DNA of 64,000 nucleotides from assembly GCA_948567375.1 (NCBI GenBank), contig OX419760.1, positions 61,438,911 through 61,502,910 of the forward strand, read 5' to 3'. The stretch comes from Lunularia cruciata. Its lineage: Eukaryota > Streptophyta > Marchantiopsida > Lunulariales > Lunulariaceae. Numbering within the stretch: the stretch's first letter is position 1; each line of letters opens with the position of its first letter. Below are positions 45,414 to 57,683 of the stretch, piece by piece. Under the pieces are notes generated by a model. The model did no database searches. It saw only the letters and a list, made by a program, of their open reading frames with translations, and was not told the DNA's origin. The position numbers were made by a program, and so were the translations under genes.

Positions 45414-45970
45414 TGTTATACCATTAGCTAGACATATTATCTAGAGGTGAAATTTGGCTTGGTCATATCTAGAAGGATGTTATATATGATGGACTAAGTA
45501 GATCAGATAGAGGTGTCACTGAAAGAATATTTTCACTAATAGTGCAAGAGTAAAAAATACCATGAAATCTTTAGAGCCAATTTTGGAACCCTAAATGGAC
45601 AAATTAGGCTTTGAAAAAAGGATAGAAATTGATTGTCTTGTTGAGCTTTCCAACAGTACCTCACCCATGCAATTTGGAGCTTCCTAAAATTCTATTCCCT
45701 AAATATTCCTTCCAATTGAACTTGTTTGACCAACTAGATAGGACAAGAACGAACATGTCACCCATCCATGCAACTAATCTAAGAGTGGAGCTTGTTAGTA
45801 TATAACCAATCCATGTATTTGATACAAGGGTGGGGCTAACTTTGAAAGAATTCTCTTTGCTATATAATAAAGACAAGGTGCTCTTTTGGGGCATTGGAGT
45901 ATTGAGGGTGAAGTTTTGTGTTTCTTCTCCTATATTTTTTTTGAGAGTTTTTCTATCCTTGGAATATTAT
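45414..45970 (+). repeat. Family-5 LTR (5b)
   Basis: From TGTTATACC (45414) to about TGGAATATTAT (45970). It aligns with the reverse complement of 18266-19006 and has a TATA box in TGCTATATAATAAAGAC (about 45858-45874). It has one copy of the palindrome-bearing U3 unit instead of two. Confidence 0.8.
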
Positions 45971-45972
45971 AA

Positions 45973-45988
45973 TGGTATTAGAGCTTGG
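45973..45988 (+). other. Primer-binding site of 5b (initiator tRNA-Met type)
   Basis: TGGTATTAGAGCTTGG, one mismatch to TGGTATCAGAGC in the first 12 bases, two bases after the LTR end. Confidence 0.85.
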
Positions 45989-47059
45989 ATTTCAATCCAA
46001 GAGAGTGGATCATCCTTCTTGGAGGAATATGGGCTAGTGAGATTGAGTAATTTTGAAGGGAGAAACCAAAGTGCAATCAATAGATTAGGATTTTTTAGAG
46101 AGAGGATGGGATGGAAGCTCCCAAAGGACAATTTCATGTACCTTGCTTTTTGTTCTTGAATCCATTCATATCAAGATTATATACATATAGTGTGAGAAAG
46201 TGAGGACATATCTTGTTTACTATTTGAAGCAAAGTTCATGGATGTAGTGATTAATTCACCAAACCCAATGGTTCTACGTGTGGTGATATATAATAGAGAG
46301 TGGGATTTGGAATTTACATTCTATTATGATGCAAGGGATTTGAAAAACCCCAATCCTCTCCCTTTCAACACTCAAGTATAAGTCCTAATGGTAACTTCAA
46401 TACTTTGTGCCCCCTCCCAAGTGATCATATTAACTCTCTATTGAAGTAAAAAGTAGCAATAGAGTTTGTTATGTGTAAGAATCATGGATCCATAATTGCA
46501 ATATCTATTGCAAGGAATGCAAGGGATATTGAATGAGTTTCAAGACATTAAGATGACCATGGAAGCATTGCAAAGCTAAGTACATACTTTCATGAATGAT
46601 CAAGCAATGCAAGAAGGAGAACCGTCCCAAAACCCAATACCAATGGCCAAAGTACTTGGAGAGTCACTCATGCCAATGACACCAACCTTGGTCAACAATG
46701 AAGCCATATTGTTACTAAGGATGAAGAAGAAATGCAACATAGAGCATTGAAAATTACAAGGGACAACATTCCATGTGTTTTCATGTGGGTACCTAGCCAA
46801 TAAAGCCTTCACATGGTACAATGCTTGGGAACAATCAATGTTGGCAAAAGAGAGGAAGATAGGTCACTTGGATGGTGATGCAAGAAGTGCTACTAAATAA
46901 TTTTCAATCTATGAATTCCATGTAGATAACTTAAACCTAACTACAGGAGTTGAAGCAAAAGAACTACGTACAAGAGTACATGGAGGTATTTCTTGATGTG
47001 CAAGTTGCAATAATTGATATGAGTCTAGTAGAATATCTAGAAAATTTCAAATTAGGGTT
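45989..47059 (+). pseudogene. gag: Family-5 leader and decayed Gag
   Basis: 45989-46490 is leader without a clear gene. From about 46640, shifting frames contain Ty3-type Gag blocks: LANKAFTWYNAWEQSML, then LKQKNYVQEYMEVFLDVQVA and MSLVEYLENFKLG. Several stops and frameshifts. It is cut at 47060 by LTR 1d. The Gag blocks favour Ty3/gypsy over Ty1/copia, with moderate confidence. Confidence 0.6.
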
Positions 47060-50000
47060 TGTGACAACCTAACAAGTATCACTTTTGTGGTAATTAGTAA
47101 GTAAACTTCATTCCCATAGCAATACAATTCAGAAATGGTCAAATACAAAGTAAAGTGTCAAAATGAGTTTTTCTTGGTTGCATCTTTAATCTCTCACGTA
47201 GAAACCATACCTAGAAGAGAGTAACAGGCATTGATTCACAGTCTTATCACAAATCAAAACACCCATAATCACAATTCATCAAATCTTCAAAACAAACTCT
47301 AATTATGATGATTCGGACTCTTCCGAAGAAGGCTACTTCACTATGAAATGACTTCACATCAAAATTATTTCCACTCCTCCACTGAAGGCACAACTTCCTT
47401 GAACAAAGTGGCTTTGCATCAACCCAATGTTGCACTCACAATTGCTGAATACTACCAACACTACAATTCCTCACAAATTTCTCAAGGCATTTTTTTGACT
47501 ATTATCCACTTAGGATCAAACACACAAAATGAAATCAGCACTATGGAATCTAACATCCAACACATATTGACTTGGACTTTGAATTTCTCCAAAAACTCAC
47601 AAAAACACATAGGATTGATACTCAGAATTAAGCTGAAACAACAAGCACTAAGTTATATGACTTTGCTTTCCTTAACTTCAAAAATATGAATATTGAACAA
47701 CATACTACAAATGCTTCCTTTAAATAGGCAAAGTAGTAGAAAGTTACTAACTAAAATACCATTGCTAACAATCTCTAGATCCAAAATGGCAACCCACTCT
47801 TCATATCTATCAATGAAAATTTCAATCAATTACAAATCCAATCTGATGTTTACCTCTTCTTCTACTACACCTGATTGTAAATTCCTTCATATCTTGTACT
47901 TTGGACTTATCTACTACTACCAATCCTTCCTCTATTTTTATAATCTTGTTAGTCTGGACTGCAATTGAGGTCATGGGTAATCTATCTCCATCTCTATTCT
48001 CTACCCCACTCTCTTTTAATGTCTTAAGTAACTCACCCACCAGACACTTGCACTCCTACTTCACTTACTTTGCATTGGGTTTCTACTTTCATGCCACTTC
48101 AAATCTCATCTAACTCTGATCTAACTAAATCTAGTCTAAGATAGACATTATCTCCTACTTTTAACATCTTTTGATCCATTCTCTCTCTCAAGCAAATCAA
48201 CAATCTATTCATATATGTGTCCTTCGCCTTTCTCTTCCTTGTCTCCTACACTAACAACTTCAACTTGTGCAATCGTGCTTCTTCCAACTTAACTTCAATC
48301 ATAGTACTAAGCATCACTTTTACTATCATGATCACTTTTGTTTCCATCTCTAATTGACTCTTCTTTTCTTTCTCTCTTTCTACTTGCAACTCTTCCTGAC
48401 ACATCTACAACTCCATATTGAAATCTACTTTTAGTACTTCCTTCTCCTTCACATATTGACCAAGTTGAGCTTCCATGCTTCTAATCAAGCTTTGCAACCG
48501 TTCTTCTTCCCAATGTCTTAAAATCAGTTCTCTTTGCCATGCTTGATCTTCCTCTACTGCCTTTGACTTTCAACTGTTGCTCCATTACTGTTGAATGTAT
48601 GGCTTCAACTCATGCTCCATCAAATTCTGCATACAATTCTCAATCAACTTCTTCCGCTTCTTCATCTATTCAGACTGCTTGTCAATCTCCTCACCTTGCT
48701 TCACAAACTCCTCATGTAGATTCTTGAAGCTCTTCTTCCAAAGTACCACATCCACCCAAAGTACTTTGGCTTCCTCCTCTCCTCGGGTTAGCTTCTTCTT
48801 CAACTTTGATGTCTCTTCTCTCTAGTATCCCACTACTTGCAGCTCATCTTTCTTTAGCTTTGCTTGCTTTTCCTACAAGTACAACATCAATGGACATATG
48901 ATCTTTGACAAGTATGCTACTCCACCAATAACCTCTACTTCTTCATTGTCTTTGTACTTGGCTTCAATCGGCTCTTCTTCTGTTGGCACTTTACCCCAAA
49001 GTCTTGATCTTCTCACCTTCAGAGTAACTTTTTTCAAGCCATCCCTTTCATCTTTATTTGCTTTACTCAATCCTACAAGTGCAAGCTGCAAAATTCTCTT
49101 TGATCTCACCCCTCATTGGAATACCATCTTTGACTCATCTTGGTGCTCTTTTGTTTCAATCATAGGTAATTCCAAATAGGGAATGTCTCCACCTTTCATA
49201 TGCTAAATTTCCACATGGAATTCCAGATCTTCTTCTTCATCAACTTCCTCCACTTACTGCTGAGCTTTGGGTTTGCTCTCACTCCCGCTGCTTGACTCCT
49301 CACACTACAATGTGAGTTATGCTTCTTCTTCTTTGCTGGAGTTTTTTTGACTTGTACTCGACTTCTCCTTCTGACTCTTCTCCCGACAATGGTGCTTGCA
49401 AGACTACCCCATGTCTTGGGTCTACTCTCCTTGTCTTTTGTGGTTGTATTAGTGACACCAATTCTTTGGGTTAGGTCCGCTTCTTCATCTTTGGAATGGT
49501 CATCTTCACTCTCTTTTGTTGTCCCATTTTGGCAAAAAAGTCATTGCTACTTGGCCTTTAGTGGATGTATTGCTGCTCTTTTGCATTTGCTTCTCTTTGT
49601 AAATCTAGGTGAAAATGAGACACCATCTTTTGTCTTTTGGCTGCACTCAGCAACTTCAATCCAAGGTAAAAGAAATAATGGAACAAAATAATAGGATGGT
49701 GATTTGTCTCTTGAATTCCAGATCATTTGCCGTGTTTGTTGGTGAAAGCACTTTGCTCAATTCACTAGTTCTCTTGCAAACATTTGATGGAAGAATACTG
49801 CTTGGTGCTTCATTATGTATGTGGTTTGCTTTGGCTTGAAGATCACCATCATCACCTTGACAATACTTTGCCTTATTGGGTCGCAATATGTATCTACTTT
49901 TGTAGCCATTCTTTGTATGCGGAGCACTAAAGGAGTTTTGTACTTCTTTGGTCTCTTTTGCCGATTCTCCCTTCCCATAAAACATAACCCTAGACTCCTC

Positions 50001-50475
50001 ACTAGCCTCCTTCCCAAAGACTAATCTCCAATCCAACTCTGTCCATTGGGCCAAATTGCCTCTCTTTCCCTCTTCTTGAAGATCCTCCTCACAATTACTC
50101 ACAGTTATTTTTGCGATGAAACCTGGAAACTCAGGTTATTCTAGGCCAAAAAAGTGATCTGCAATCTACTGAAGGCCTTGATCTAAGCTACAACATCTAA
50201 CCTCCAAATCATGGGATTATTCATTGTGAGTGAGAGACTCTTCTTCCACCCCTCATTGGCATTGTTCAATCTCTATCTCTTCATCTTTGGAAAAATATCC
50301 CTTCCCCTAGATGCAAATCCTCACTCCCTTAGGATTCTAGAAAATCAAACTCTTGGTTGGCTTTGTAATATGCATTCCTTGGAGATGACAACTTAGTGGC
50401 ACAAGATACTTTTGTGACATTTTGAAAATCTGTTGACAAAGTGTCAATCTTATAGTTCTTCATTGCATTGTCACT
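47060..50475 (-). repeat. Old, diverged family-1 LTR (1d)
   Basis: Starts (minus-strand end) TGTGACAACC at 47060 and follows the family-1 LTR order: U5 region (47060-47700), coiled-coil region (47850-49150), acidic linker and N-terminal domain (49200-50180). Much more diverged than the others. The last 200-250 bp before 50475 match poorly. Confidence 0.75.
47860..50200 (-). pseudogene. LTR-encoded coiled-coil ORF, ancient copy (1d)
   Basis: Minus-strand N-terminal domain remnants at 49656-50102 (EEGKRGNLAQWTELDWRLVF, GKGESAKETKEVQ, KTKNGYK-like) and charged helical segments at 48873-49109 and 47822-48040. The same domain order as in younger copies shows that the ORF was already in the LTR when this old copy inserted. 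No open frame longer than about 150 codons. Confidence 0.5.
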
Positions 50476-51939
50476 TGTTACAACCTGACAAATATCACTT
50501 TTGCAGTAATCAGGTAAGTAAAGTTTGTTCCCGCAAAGATACTGGCCAGGATTGGTCAACTATGAAATCAAATCTCACAATGTAGTTCTTCTTGATTTTG
50601 TCTTTAATCTCTCAAGTAGCAACTACACCCAGAAGAGAGTAACAAGCACTAACTCACAGTCTCATCACGAAGTAACACTCCTTAATCACAACTCCATCAA
50701 ATCTTTCCAAACAATCTTGATTGTGATGATTTAGGCTCTCCCAAAAATGGGACTTCAATGCAAAACAACTTTGCTTCAGAATTATATTCTACCTCTCTAC
50801 TAAAGGCACAACTTCCTCAATCAAAATTGCTTCACATCAACTTTGCACTGCACTCACAAATGCAGAATACTACCAACACTACAATTCCTCTCAGATCTGT
50901 CAAGGCATTGCTCCGATTGCACTTCACTCAAGATCAAACACACATAATGAAGATCAAGGCTACTGAATCCAACATCCAACAAGCACACTGACTAGCACTT
51001 CAAAATTCTCCCAACACTCACAAACACAAGCACAAAATTGATACTCGGAATTAAACTCAAACAATGAGCAGTACTTCACAACACTATGCTTTATCTATTC
51101 TCAGAAATAATGAGCATTGAAAAACATTTTACTGCAAATGCCACTCTTAAATAATGAAGCAAATGATAATTGCTAACAACTATACCGTTCTATAACAACT
51201 CTTCTAACCTGCAGATCTGAAATGACAATGCATCTCTTCATATCTGCCTCTTCAGATCTCAAAATTGTTACTACTCCAATCTGATGTCTACTTTTTCCTT
51301 GGCTTCCATCTCAAAGTAACTTCACTTACTACTCTATTCTCAAGTTTCACAACTCCTAATTCCTCTACCAATTCTAACACTTATTCACTCTGATCTACAA
51401 TTACACTAGTAGGTAATCTATCTAACTCCATATCTCCCGACCCACTCTTCTCTAATACCTCTACTAGTAACTCCAAAGATATTTGTACTCCTATGTCATC
51501 TACTTTGGATTTTGCTCTCACATCCTTTTGAAGTTTATCTATCTCCAGCTTCACTAAATTTAATCTAATCGTGATATTATCTTCTACTTCTAATATCTTC
51601 TTATTGACACGAGTTCTGAGACTGATAAGTAAAGCATTCAAGTCTTTATCCTTTGCATTTTTCCTCCTTGTCTCATGCACCAACAACTTCAACTCATGTA
51701 ATCTCATCTCTTCAATTTGCATGCTGGCTTCTGTACTCAACATCCCTTTCATCTTCATCACAATCTCCTTCAATGGCTCAAGTCTCATTCTTCTCTCACG
51801 TTCTTGATCTGCAAGCCAATCTTCTCTATACATTGCTAGTTCTGCCTTGAACTTGGCTTTTATTGTCTCCTTCTCCTTCTGCAAATCTTCTCCTCCAGAT
51901 TACAGAGTAACTCTCTTAGTCTTTCTTCTTCTCTATATC
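50476..51939 (-). repeat. Family-1 LTR, 3' part (1e), interrupted by element 1f
   Basis: Starts TGTTACAACCTGACAAA at 50476 (minus-strand end) and matches the family to 51939, where plus-strand element 1f begins with TGTGGTGCC. The rest of this LTR must lie beyond 1f, outside the window. It includes 167 open codons of the LTR ORF (51884-51381). Confidence 0.88.
51381..51884 (-). pseudogene. C-terminal coiled coil of the LTR-encoded ORF (1e)
   Basis: An open stretch of 167 codons, E/K/L/R rich with heptad-like spacing (MYREDWLADQERERRMRLEP, LHELKLLVHETRR, LRTRVNKKILEVEDNI). A close homologue of 18174-17923 and 56200-56800. It loses its last codons to a stop and its N-terminal part to the insertion of 1f. 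Confidence 0.65.
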
Positions 51940-52327
51940 TGTGGTGCCTACATTTTTTGTTTTTTTTCAAAATAAAGAAGAAGAAGTGTATAGAGAAGTT
52001 GGATTGCGCCTATATGGCCAAAGAAGGTGAAGAAAAGAGTCTTTTGGATGAAACCCAAAGTAAAGTGACTTTGGGTCATAAGGCAAAGTACTCGGAAATG
52101 CCCTGTCAGCATACAACCCAAAGTAAGGTGTCTTCGTATCGAGGGGAGCTCAACCCGAGGTGAAGACAGTCTAACAACCTTTCGTCGGGGCGAGAAATTC
52201 AAGAAGGGACCGCTCAAAAACCGGCGGCCCATACGCGCAAAGGTTGATTGACAGTGATAGGTGCATGCAAGAGGTGTGATTTCTCGGTAGAAACTCAAAG
52301 TGAAGAAAGACAAAGAAAGCGCAACTC

Positions 52328-52335
52328 TATAAAAA
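52328..52335 (+). promoter_or_regulatory. TATA box upstream of the LTR-encoded ORF (1f)
   Basis: CTCTATAAAAATTG, 27 bases above the conserved ATG block (52355). Same place as 10401-10406 and 21141-21146. Confidence 0.5.
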
Positions 52336-52354
52336 TTGAATTTGCAATGATGAA

Positions 52355-54939
52355 ATGTCGAGTAATTTTCCTTTGTTGTTGAGAAGTCATCTTGCAGGTG
52401 ATTGTGGGAAGGGAAATAGAGTTGGAATTGCGTAAGTGTGTAAGGGAGAAGTCACGAGAGTGAAATCAAGAGATAGTGAGAAGGCAGAAGAGATGGGAGG
52501 AGGAAAGAAGAACTCTGAATTCATAGTGAGAAATCATGCAATTTGGAGGTTAGATGTGATTGCTAGGATCAAAGTCTTGAGCCGACTTTGGATCACTTTC
52601 TTGGCATGGAATTGGAATGTGAGCTTTCCAGGTTTCATGACAGAAATCATTGAGAGCAAGTGTCTTGATGGACCCGAGGAAGAAGGGAAGAGAGGAAATC
52701 TGGCTCACTGGACAAAGTTGGATTAGAGACTTGTACTCGGGAAGGAAGCAGGCTCGGAGCAGGGGGCCACGTTCTTGGGGAAGGGAGAGAAAGCTCAAGA
52801 AACTCAAGAGGTGAGAGATGCATTCTCGTCAAAGTGGACGAAGAATGGGTACAAAGTTGAGAGCTACAAAGATCCTATGAAGAGAGGAATTGTGAGTGCA
52901 CTGATGGCCATCCTAAAGCCGGAGAGAACCACATATGTGATGAAACACCAAGCGGTGTTCTTTCACAAGTTATTTGTAGGAGATCCGATCAATTGGGCGA
53001 GGTGTTTCCATAGGAGAATGAGACAAATGGTGTGGAATATGGGGGATAAATTGCCTCCACACTACATTGTGCCGTTTGCAGCACATTTCTACCTCGGGTT
53101 GAATTTGCTGAACTCGGTGGAGCGAATGCGGATGGTGCCGCACTTCCATCCTGATTTGAGAAAGGAGGTCGATGTCGAGGAGCAGCAATACATTTTGCAA
53201 ATCAGGAGCACCGATGACTACTATATGAAGACAGGGAAGAACGTGGAGATCAAAGTGAGTACTTTGAACTCAAAGAAGAGAAGTTGGCAGGGTGAAGCCT
53301 AAGACACAAAGAAACCTTGAAAGACCAGGAGAGGCAACCTGAGGCAAGGTATGGTGGTGATTGAGTTGGAGGATGAAGACTCAGAAGGTGATGCCAAGCT
53401 TAAGACCGAAGACTCGGAACACGAGGAGGAGCCTGAGCTAACGCTACAGAGTGGAGATACGAGTAGCAACAACGATGAAGGAGGAGAAATGACATTGGCA
53501 TGAGCTGCTGCAGAAGAAGAAGAAGTGCAGGCAAAAATCGAAGCCGAGGACAACACACAGTTGGAAGACAAAGTAACTAAGCCCAAAGAGAAGAAGATCG
53601 TAGTGCAAAGAGGAGTTCACTTGAGATGCAAGGCAAAGTGGGAAGCAGGTCCGAGTATGGTGAAAGAAGAAGCACATGAAAGCTCGGGAAGTGAGGCATC
53701 TATTCCGATATGATGACTGCAAAGAAGAAGGCGAGTATCGGGAGAAGAAGAGGTAAAGAAGGAGATCACTCCACAGGTTGAAGTAGTTGCTAGTGATGGA
53801 GTGGAGTACCTGCAAGAAGTTGTGTGCCCGTTGTTAGTAAAGCTAGAGTACAGGAAGAAGGAGATGCAGTCTACTTGTCCAGAGGTGAAGACTGTGTTGC
53901 AGGTGTTGGCGGGATTAGAAGAAGAGAACTTGGAGTTGAAGAAGAGTATAACTCGAGGTGAGGAAGAGAGAGAAGTACTACAAGCGGAGGCAGTAGTGAG
54001 GACTCAGGTAATTGAATACCTGAAGAGAGAAGTGCATTATCAAGAGGATCTTGTGAAGAAGAGTGACATAGCAAGGGAAAGACAAGTAGCAGAGTATGAG
54101 ATCTTGAAGCAACAGTTTGCTGATTCAAGAGTTGAGGTTATCCATGCTATCGCAAGAGTAGCTGCAAAGGATTAGGAGCTCGATAGGGTGATGGAGAGTG
54201 TCAAGGAGAAGAAGCAACTCTGGCAACGAGAGTTGGTAGCACAATATAGAGAAGAAGAAAGATTATGAGAGTTACTTCGTAATTAGGAGGAGAGAGTTGT
54301 ACAGAAGGAGAAGGAGAAAGAAACAGTGAAAGAAACGGTGAAAGCCGAGTTCGAGGCGGAGTTGGTAATGTACAGAGAGGATTGGCTTGCAAATCAAGAA
54401 TGTGAAAGGAAGATGAGATTGGAGCCATTGAAGGAGGTTGTCCTCAAGATGAATGCGATGTTAAGTACAGAGGCCAACATTCGGATTGAAGAGATGAGGC
54501 TGCACGAGTTGAAGTTGTTGGTGCAGGAGACAAGGAGAAGACAGGCAAAGGACACAAATTTGAATGCCTTGTTAATTAGTCTTTGAACTTGTGTAGATAG
54601 AAGATCTTAGAGGTAGAAGACAACATTTTGATTAGATTAGACTTAGTGAAAATAGAAATAGAAAAACTTCAGAAAGATGTTAGAGCAAAACCCAAAGTAG
54701 ATAAAATAGAAGTGCAAATGTCTTTGGAGCTACCGGTGGAGACATAAGAGAAGAGTGGGTTGAGAGATGAAGAGTTAGATAGATTACCCACTAATGCAAT
54801 TTCAGATCAGGAAAGAGAATTGTTGGATTTGGTAGAAGAGGTAGAAGATATGAAACCCGAGGAAAAAGTAGTAGGAAGTAAAATTACTTCGGGTTTGGGT
54901 TTGAAATCCGATGACAAAGTAGACGTCGGATCGGATTAG
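52355..54939 (+). pseudogene. LTR-encoded coiled-coil ORF, first copy (1f)
   Basis: ATG at 52355 (MSSNF block), soon followed by a stop. Open parts: 52436-52726 and 52775-53302, holding the conserved domain (FLAWNWNVSFPGF, NGYKVESYKDPMKRG, KHQAVFFHKLFVG, DPINWARCFHR, PPHYIVPFAAHFYLGL); acidic linker 53340-53510; coiled coil 53801-54175 and 54326-54586; C-terminus to the stop at 54937-54939. About 850 codons in total. There are at least six stops, two or more from CAG/CAA-to-TAG/TAA type changes. No enzyme motif recognised; the N-terminal domain could be a retroelement accessory domain. Confidence 0.68.
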
Positions 54940-55648
54940 TAAGAGTTTTGAGATTTGAAGAGGCAGATATGAAGAGGTGCATTGTCATTTCGGATCTATA
55001 GGTTAGAAAAGTTGTTATAGAACAGTATAGTTGTTAGAATTGTTGATTGCTTCACTACTTAAGACTGGCATTTGCATAGAATTGTTGTTTAGTGCTCATA
55101 ATTTCTGAGAATAGATAAAGCAAAGTGTTGTGAAGCAGTGCTCGTTGCTTGAGCTTGATTTTGAGTATCAACTTTGTGTCTATGTTTGTGAGTGTGTGAA
55201 GAAATTCAAAGTGCAAGTCAGTGTGCTTGTTCGATGTTGGATTCCACGGCCTTGATCTTCATTTTGTGTGTTTGATCCTAAATGAAGCGCAATCGAAGCA
55301 ATGCCTTGACAGATCTGAGAGGAATTGTAGTGTTGGTAGTATTTTGCATTTGTGAGTGCAGTGCAAGGTTGATGTGAAGCAATTTTGATCAAGAAAGTTG
55401 TGCCTTCAATGGAGGGGTGGAACACAATTCTGAGGCAAAGTCATTTTGCAGTGAAGTGCCATTTTCGGGAGAGCCTAAATCATCACAATCAAGATTGTTT
55501 GGAAAGATTTGATGGAGTTGTGATTAAGAAGTGTGAAATTTGTGACAAGACTACAAATCAGTGCTTGTTACTCTCTTCTAAGTCTGGTTTCTACCTGAGA
55601 GATTAAAGACGCAACCAAGAAGAACTGAAATTGTTACTTTGACCACAG

Positions 55649-56800
55649 GTTGAAGTAGTTGCTAGTGATGGAGTGGAGTACCTGCAAGAAGTTGTGTGCC
55701 TATTGTTAGTAAAGCTAGAGTACAGGAAGAAAGAGATGCAGTCTACTTGTCCAGAGGTGAAGATTGTGTTGCAGGTGTTGGCGAGATTAGAAGAAGAGAA
55801 CTCGGAGTTGAAGAAGAGTATAACCCGAGGTGAGGAAGAGAGAGAAGTACTACGAGCGGAGGCAGTAGTGCGGACTCAAGTAATTGAAGACCTGAAGAGA
55901 GAAGTGCATTATTGAGAGGATCTTGTGAAGAAGAGTGACATAGCAAGGGAAAGACAAGTAGCAGAGTATGAGATCTTGAAGCAGCAATTTACTGATTCAA
56001 GAGTCAAGGTTATCCATGCTATGGCGAGAGTAGCTGCAAAGGATCAGGAGCTTGATAGTGTGATGGAGAGTGTTGAGGAGAAGAAGCAACTTTGGCAACA
56101 AGAGTTGGCAGCACGATATAGAGAAGAAGAAAGATTACGAGAGTTACTTTGTAATCAGGAGCAGAGAGTTGTATGGAAGGAGAAGGAGAAAGAAATGGTG
56201 AAAGTCGAGTTCAAGGCAGAGTTGGCAATGTACAGAGAGGATTGGCTTGCAGATCAAGAACGTGAAAGGAAGATGAGATTGGAGCCATTGAAGGAGATTG
56301 TCCGCAGGATGAATGCAATATTAAGTACAGAGGCCAACATTTGGATTCAAGAGACGAGGCTGCATGAGTTGAAGTTGTTGGTGCAAGAGACAAGGAAAAG
56401 ACAGGCGAAGGACACGGATTTGAATGCCTTGTTAATTAGTCTCAAAACTCATGTAGACAAGAAGATCTTAGAGGTAGAAGACAACATTTTGAGAAGATAA
56501 GACTTAGTGTAAATAGAAATAGAAAACCTTCAGAAAGATGTTAGAGCAAAACCCAAAGTAGATAACATAGGAGTGCAAATGTCTTTGGAGCTACCGGTGG
56601 AGACATTAGAGAAGAGTGGATTGAGAGATGAAGAGTTAGATAGATTACCCACTAGTGCAATTTCAGATCAAGAAAGAGAATTGCTGGATCTGGTAGAAGA
56701 GGTAGAAGATATGAAACCCGAGGAAAAAGTAGTAGGAAGTAAAATTACTTTGGGTTCGGGTTTGAAAGCCGATGACAAAGTAGACATCGGATCGGATTAG
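55649..56800 (+). pseudogene. Duplicated C-terminal half of the LTR ORF (1f)
   Basis: Second copy of the coiled coil within the tandem duplication, better preserved than the first: open at 55673-55915, 55925-56500 (191 codons) and 56573-56800, ending KVDIGSD then stop at 56798-56800. It lacks the N-terminal domain. Coiled-coil character: ERQVAEYEILKQQF, KDQELDSVMESVEEKKQLWQ, RLHELKLLVQETRKR. Confidence 0.65.
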
Positions 56801-56917
56801 TAAGAGTTTTGAGATTTGAAGAGGCAGATATGAAGAGGTGCATTGTCATTTTGGATCTGCAAGTTAGAAAAGTTGTTGTAGAACGGTATAGTTGTTAGAA
56901 CTGTCGATTGCTTCACT

Positions 56918-56926
56918 ACTTAAAAG
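56918..56926 (+). promoter_or_regulatory. TATA-like box near the LTR 3' end (1f)
   Basis: TACTTAAAAG, equivalent to TATTTAAAG at 991-999 and TATTTAAG at 8026-8033 and 17670-17677 (minus strand). It lies about 670 bp before the LTR end, after the ORF stop, and is the likelier promoter for genomic RNA. Confidence 0.4.
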
Positions 56927-57602
56927 TGGCATTCGTAGAGAATTGTTGTTCAGTGCTCATAATTTCTGAGAATAGATAAAGCAAAGTGTTGTGAAGCAGT
57001 GCTCATCGCTTGAGCTTGATTCCGAGTATCAACTTTGTGTCTATGTTTGTGAGTGTGTGAAGAAATTTGAAGTGCATGTTAGTGTGCTTGTTGGATGTTG
57101 GATTCCATAGCCTTGATCTTCATTCTGTGTGTTTGATCTTGAGTGAAGTGCAATTGAAGCAATGCCTTGACAGATCTGAGAGGAATTGTAGTGTTGGTAG
57201 TATTCTGCATTTGTGAGTGTAGTGCAAGGTTGATGTGAAGCAATTTTGATTGAGGAAGTTGTGCCTTCAGTGGAGGGGTGGAACACAATTCTGAGGCGAA
57301 GTCGTTTTGCAGTGAAGTGCCATTTTTGGGAGATCCTGAATCATCACAATCAAGATTGTTTGGAAAGATTTGATGGAGTTTTGATTAAGAAGTGTGAAAT
57401 TTGTGACAAGACTACAAATTAGTGCTTGTTACTCTCTTCTAGGTGTGGTTTCTACCTGAGAGATTAAAGATGCAACCAAGAAGAACTGAAATTGTTACTT
57501 TGACTTTGTATTTGACCAATTCTGACTCGTATCTCTGCGGGAACAAGCTTTACTTACCCGATTACCGCAAAAGTGATATTTGCCGGGTTGTCACATGATT
57601 TT

Positions 57603-57620
57603 TGGCGCCGCTACCGGGGA
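57603..57620 (+). other. Primer-binding site of 1f (tRNA-Asp type)
   Basis: TGGCGCCGCTACCGGGGA, two differences from the plant tRNA-Asp complement TGGCGCCGTTGCCGGGGA, seven bases after the LTR end. Confidence 0.9.
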
Positions 57621-57683
57621 TACAAATCTTGGGAGTGGAAGAATACAAAGCCAAATTTGAAACTGGGTATCAACGCAATATGA

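Larger units (their letters stand above)
51940..57595 (+). repeat. 5' LTR of 1f with a 1.87-kb internal tandem duplication
   Basis: TGTGGTGCC to TTGTCACA, 5.66 kb; removing one repeat unit gives about 3.78 kb. The duplicated block starts at CCACAGGTTGAAG (53771 and 55643, period 1872 bp) and ends at TTGTTACTTTGA (55642 and 57503). It contains the coiled-coil half of the LTR ORF, its stop, the second TATA-like box and most of R-U5. Confidence 0.93.

Noticed and set aside
45414-47059. Family 5 as Ty1/copia because of its LTR size and Met-type PBS
   Set aside because: The downstream Gag blocks (AFTWYNAWEQ, YVQEYMEVF) look like Ty3 Gag. PBS type alone does not decide, and pol is missing, so I left the class open, leaning Ty3.
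53340-56800. The coiled-coil frame as a captured host myosin- or kinesin-like gene
   Set aside because: Coiled coils give misleading similarity, I see no motor or other diagnostic domain, and the N-terminal part matches none I recognise.
57603-57620. tRNA-like sequence
   Set aside because: It is the complement of only the last 18 bases of tRNA-Asp, placed right after an LTR: a primer-binding site, not a tRNA gene.
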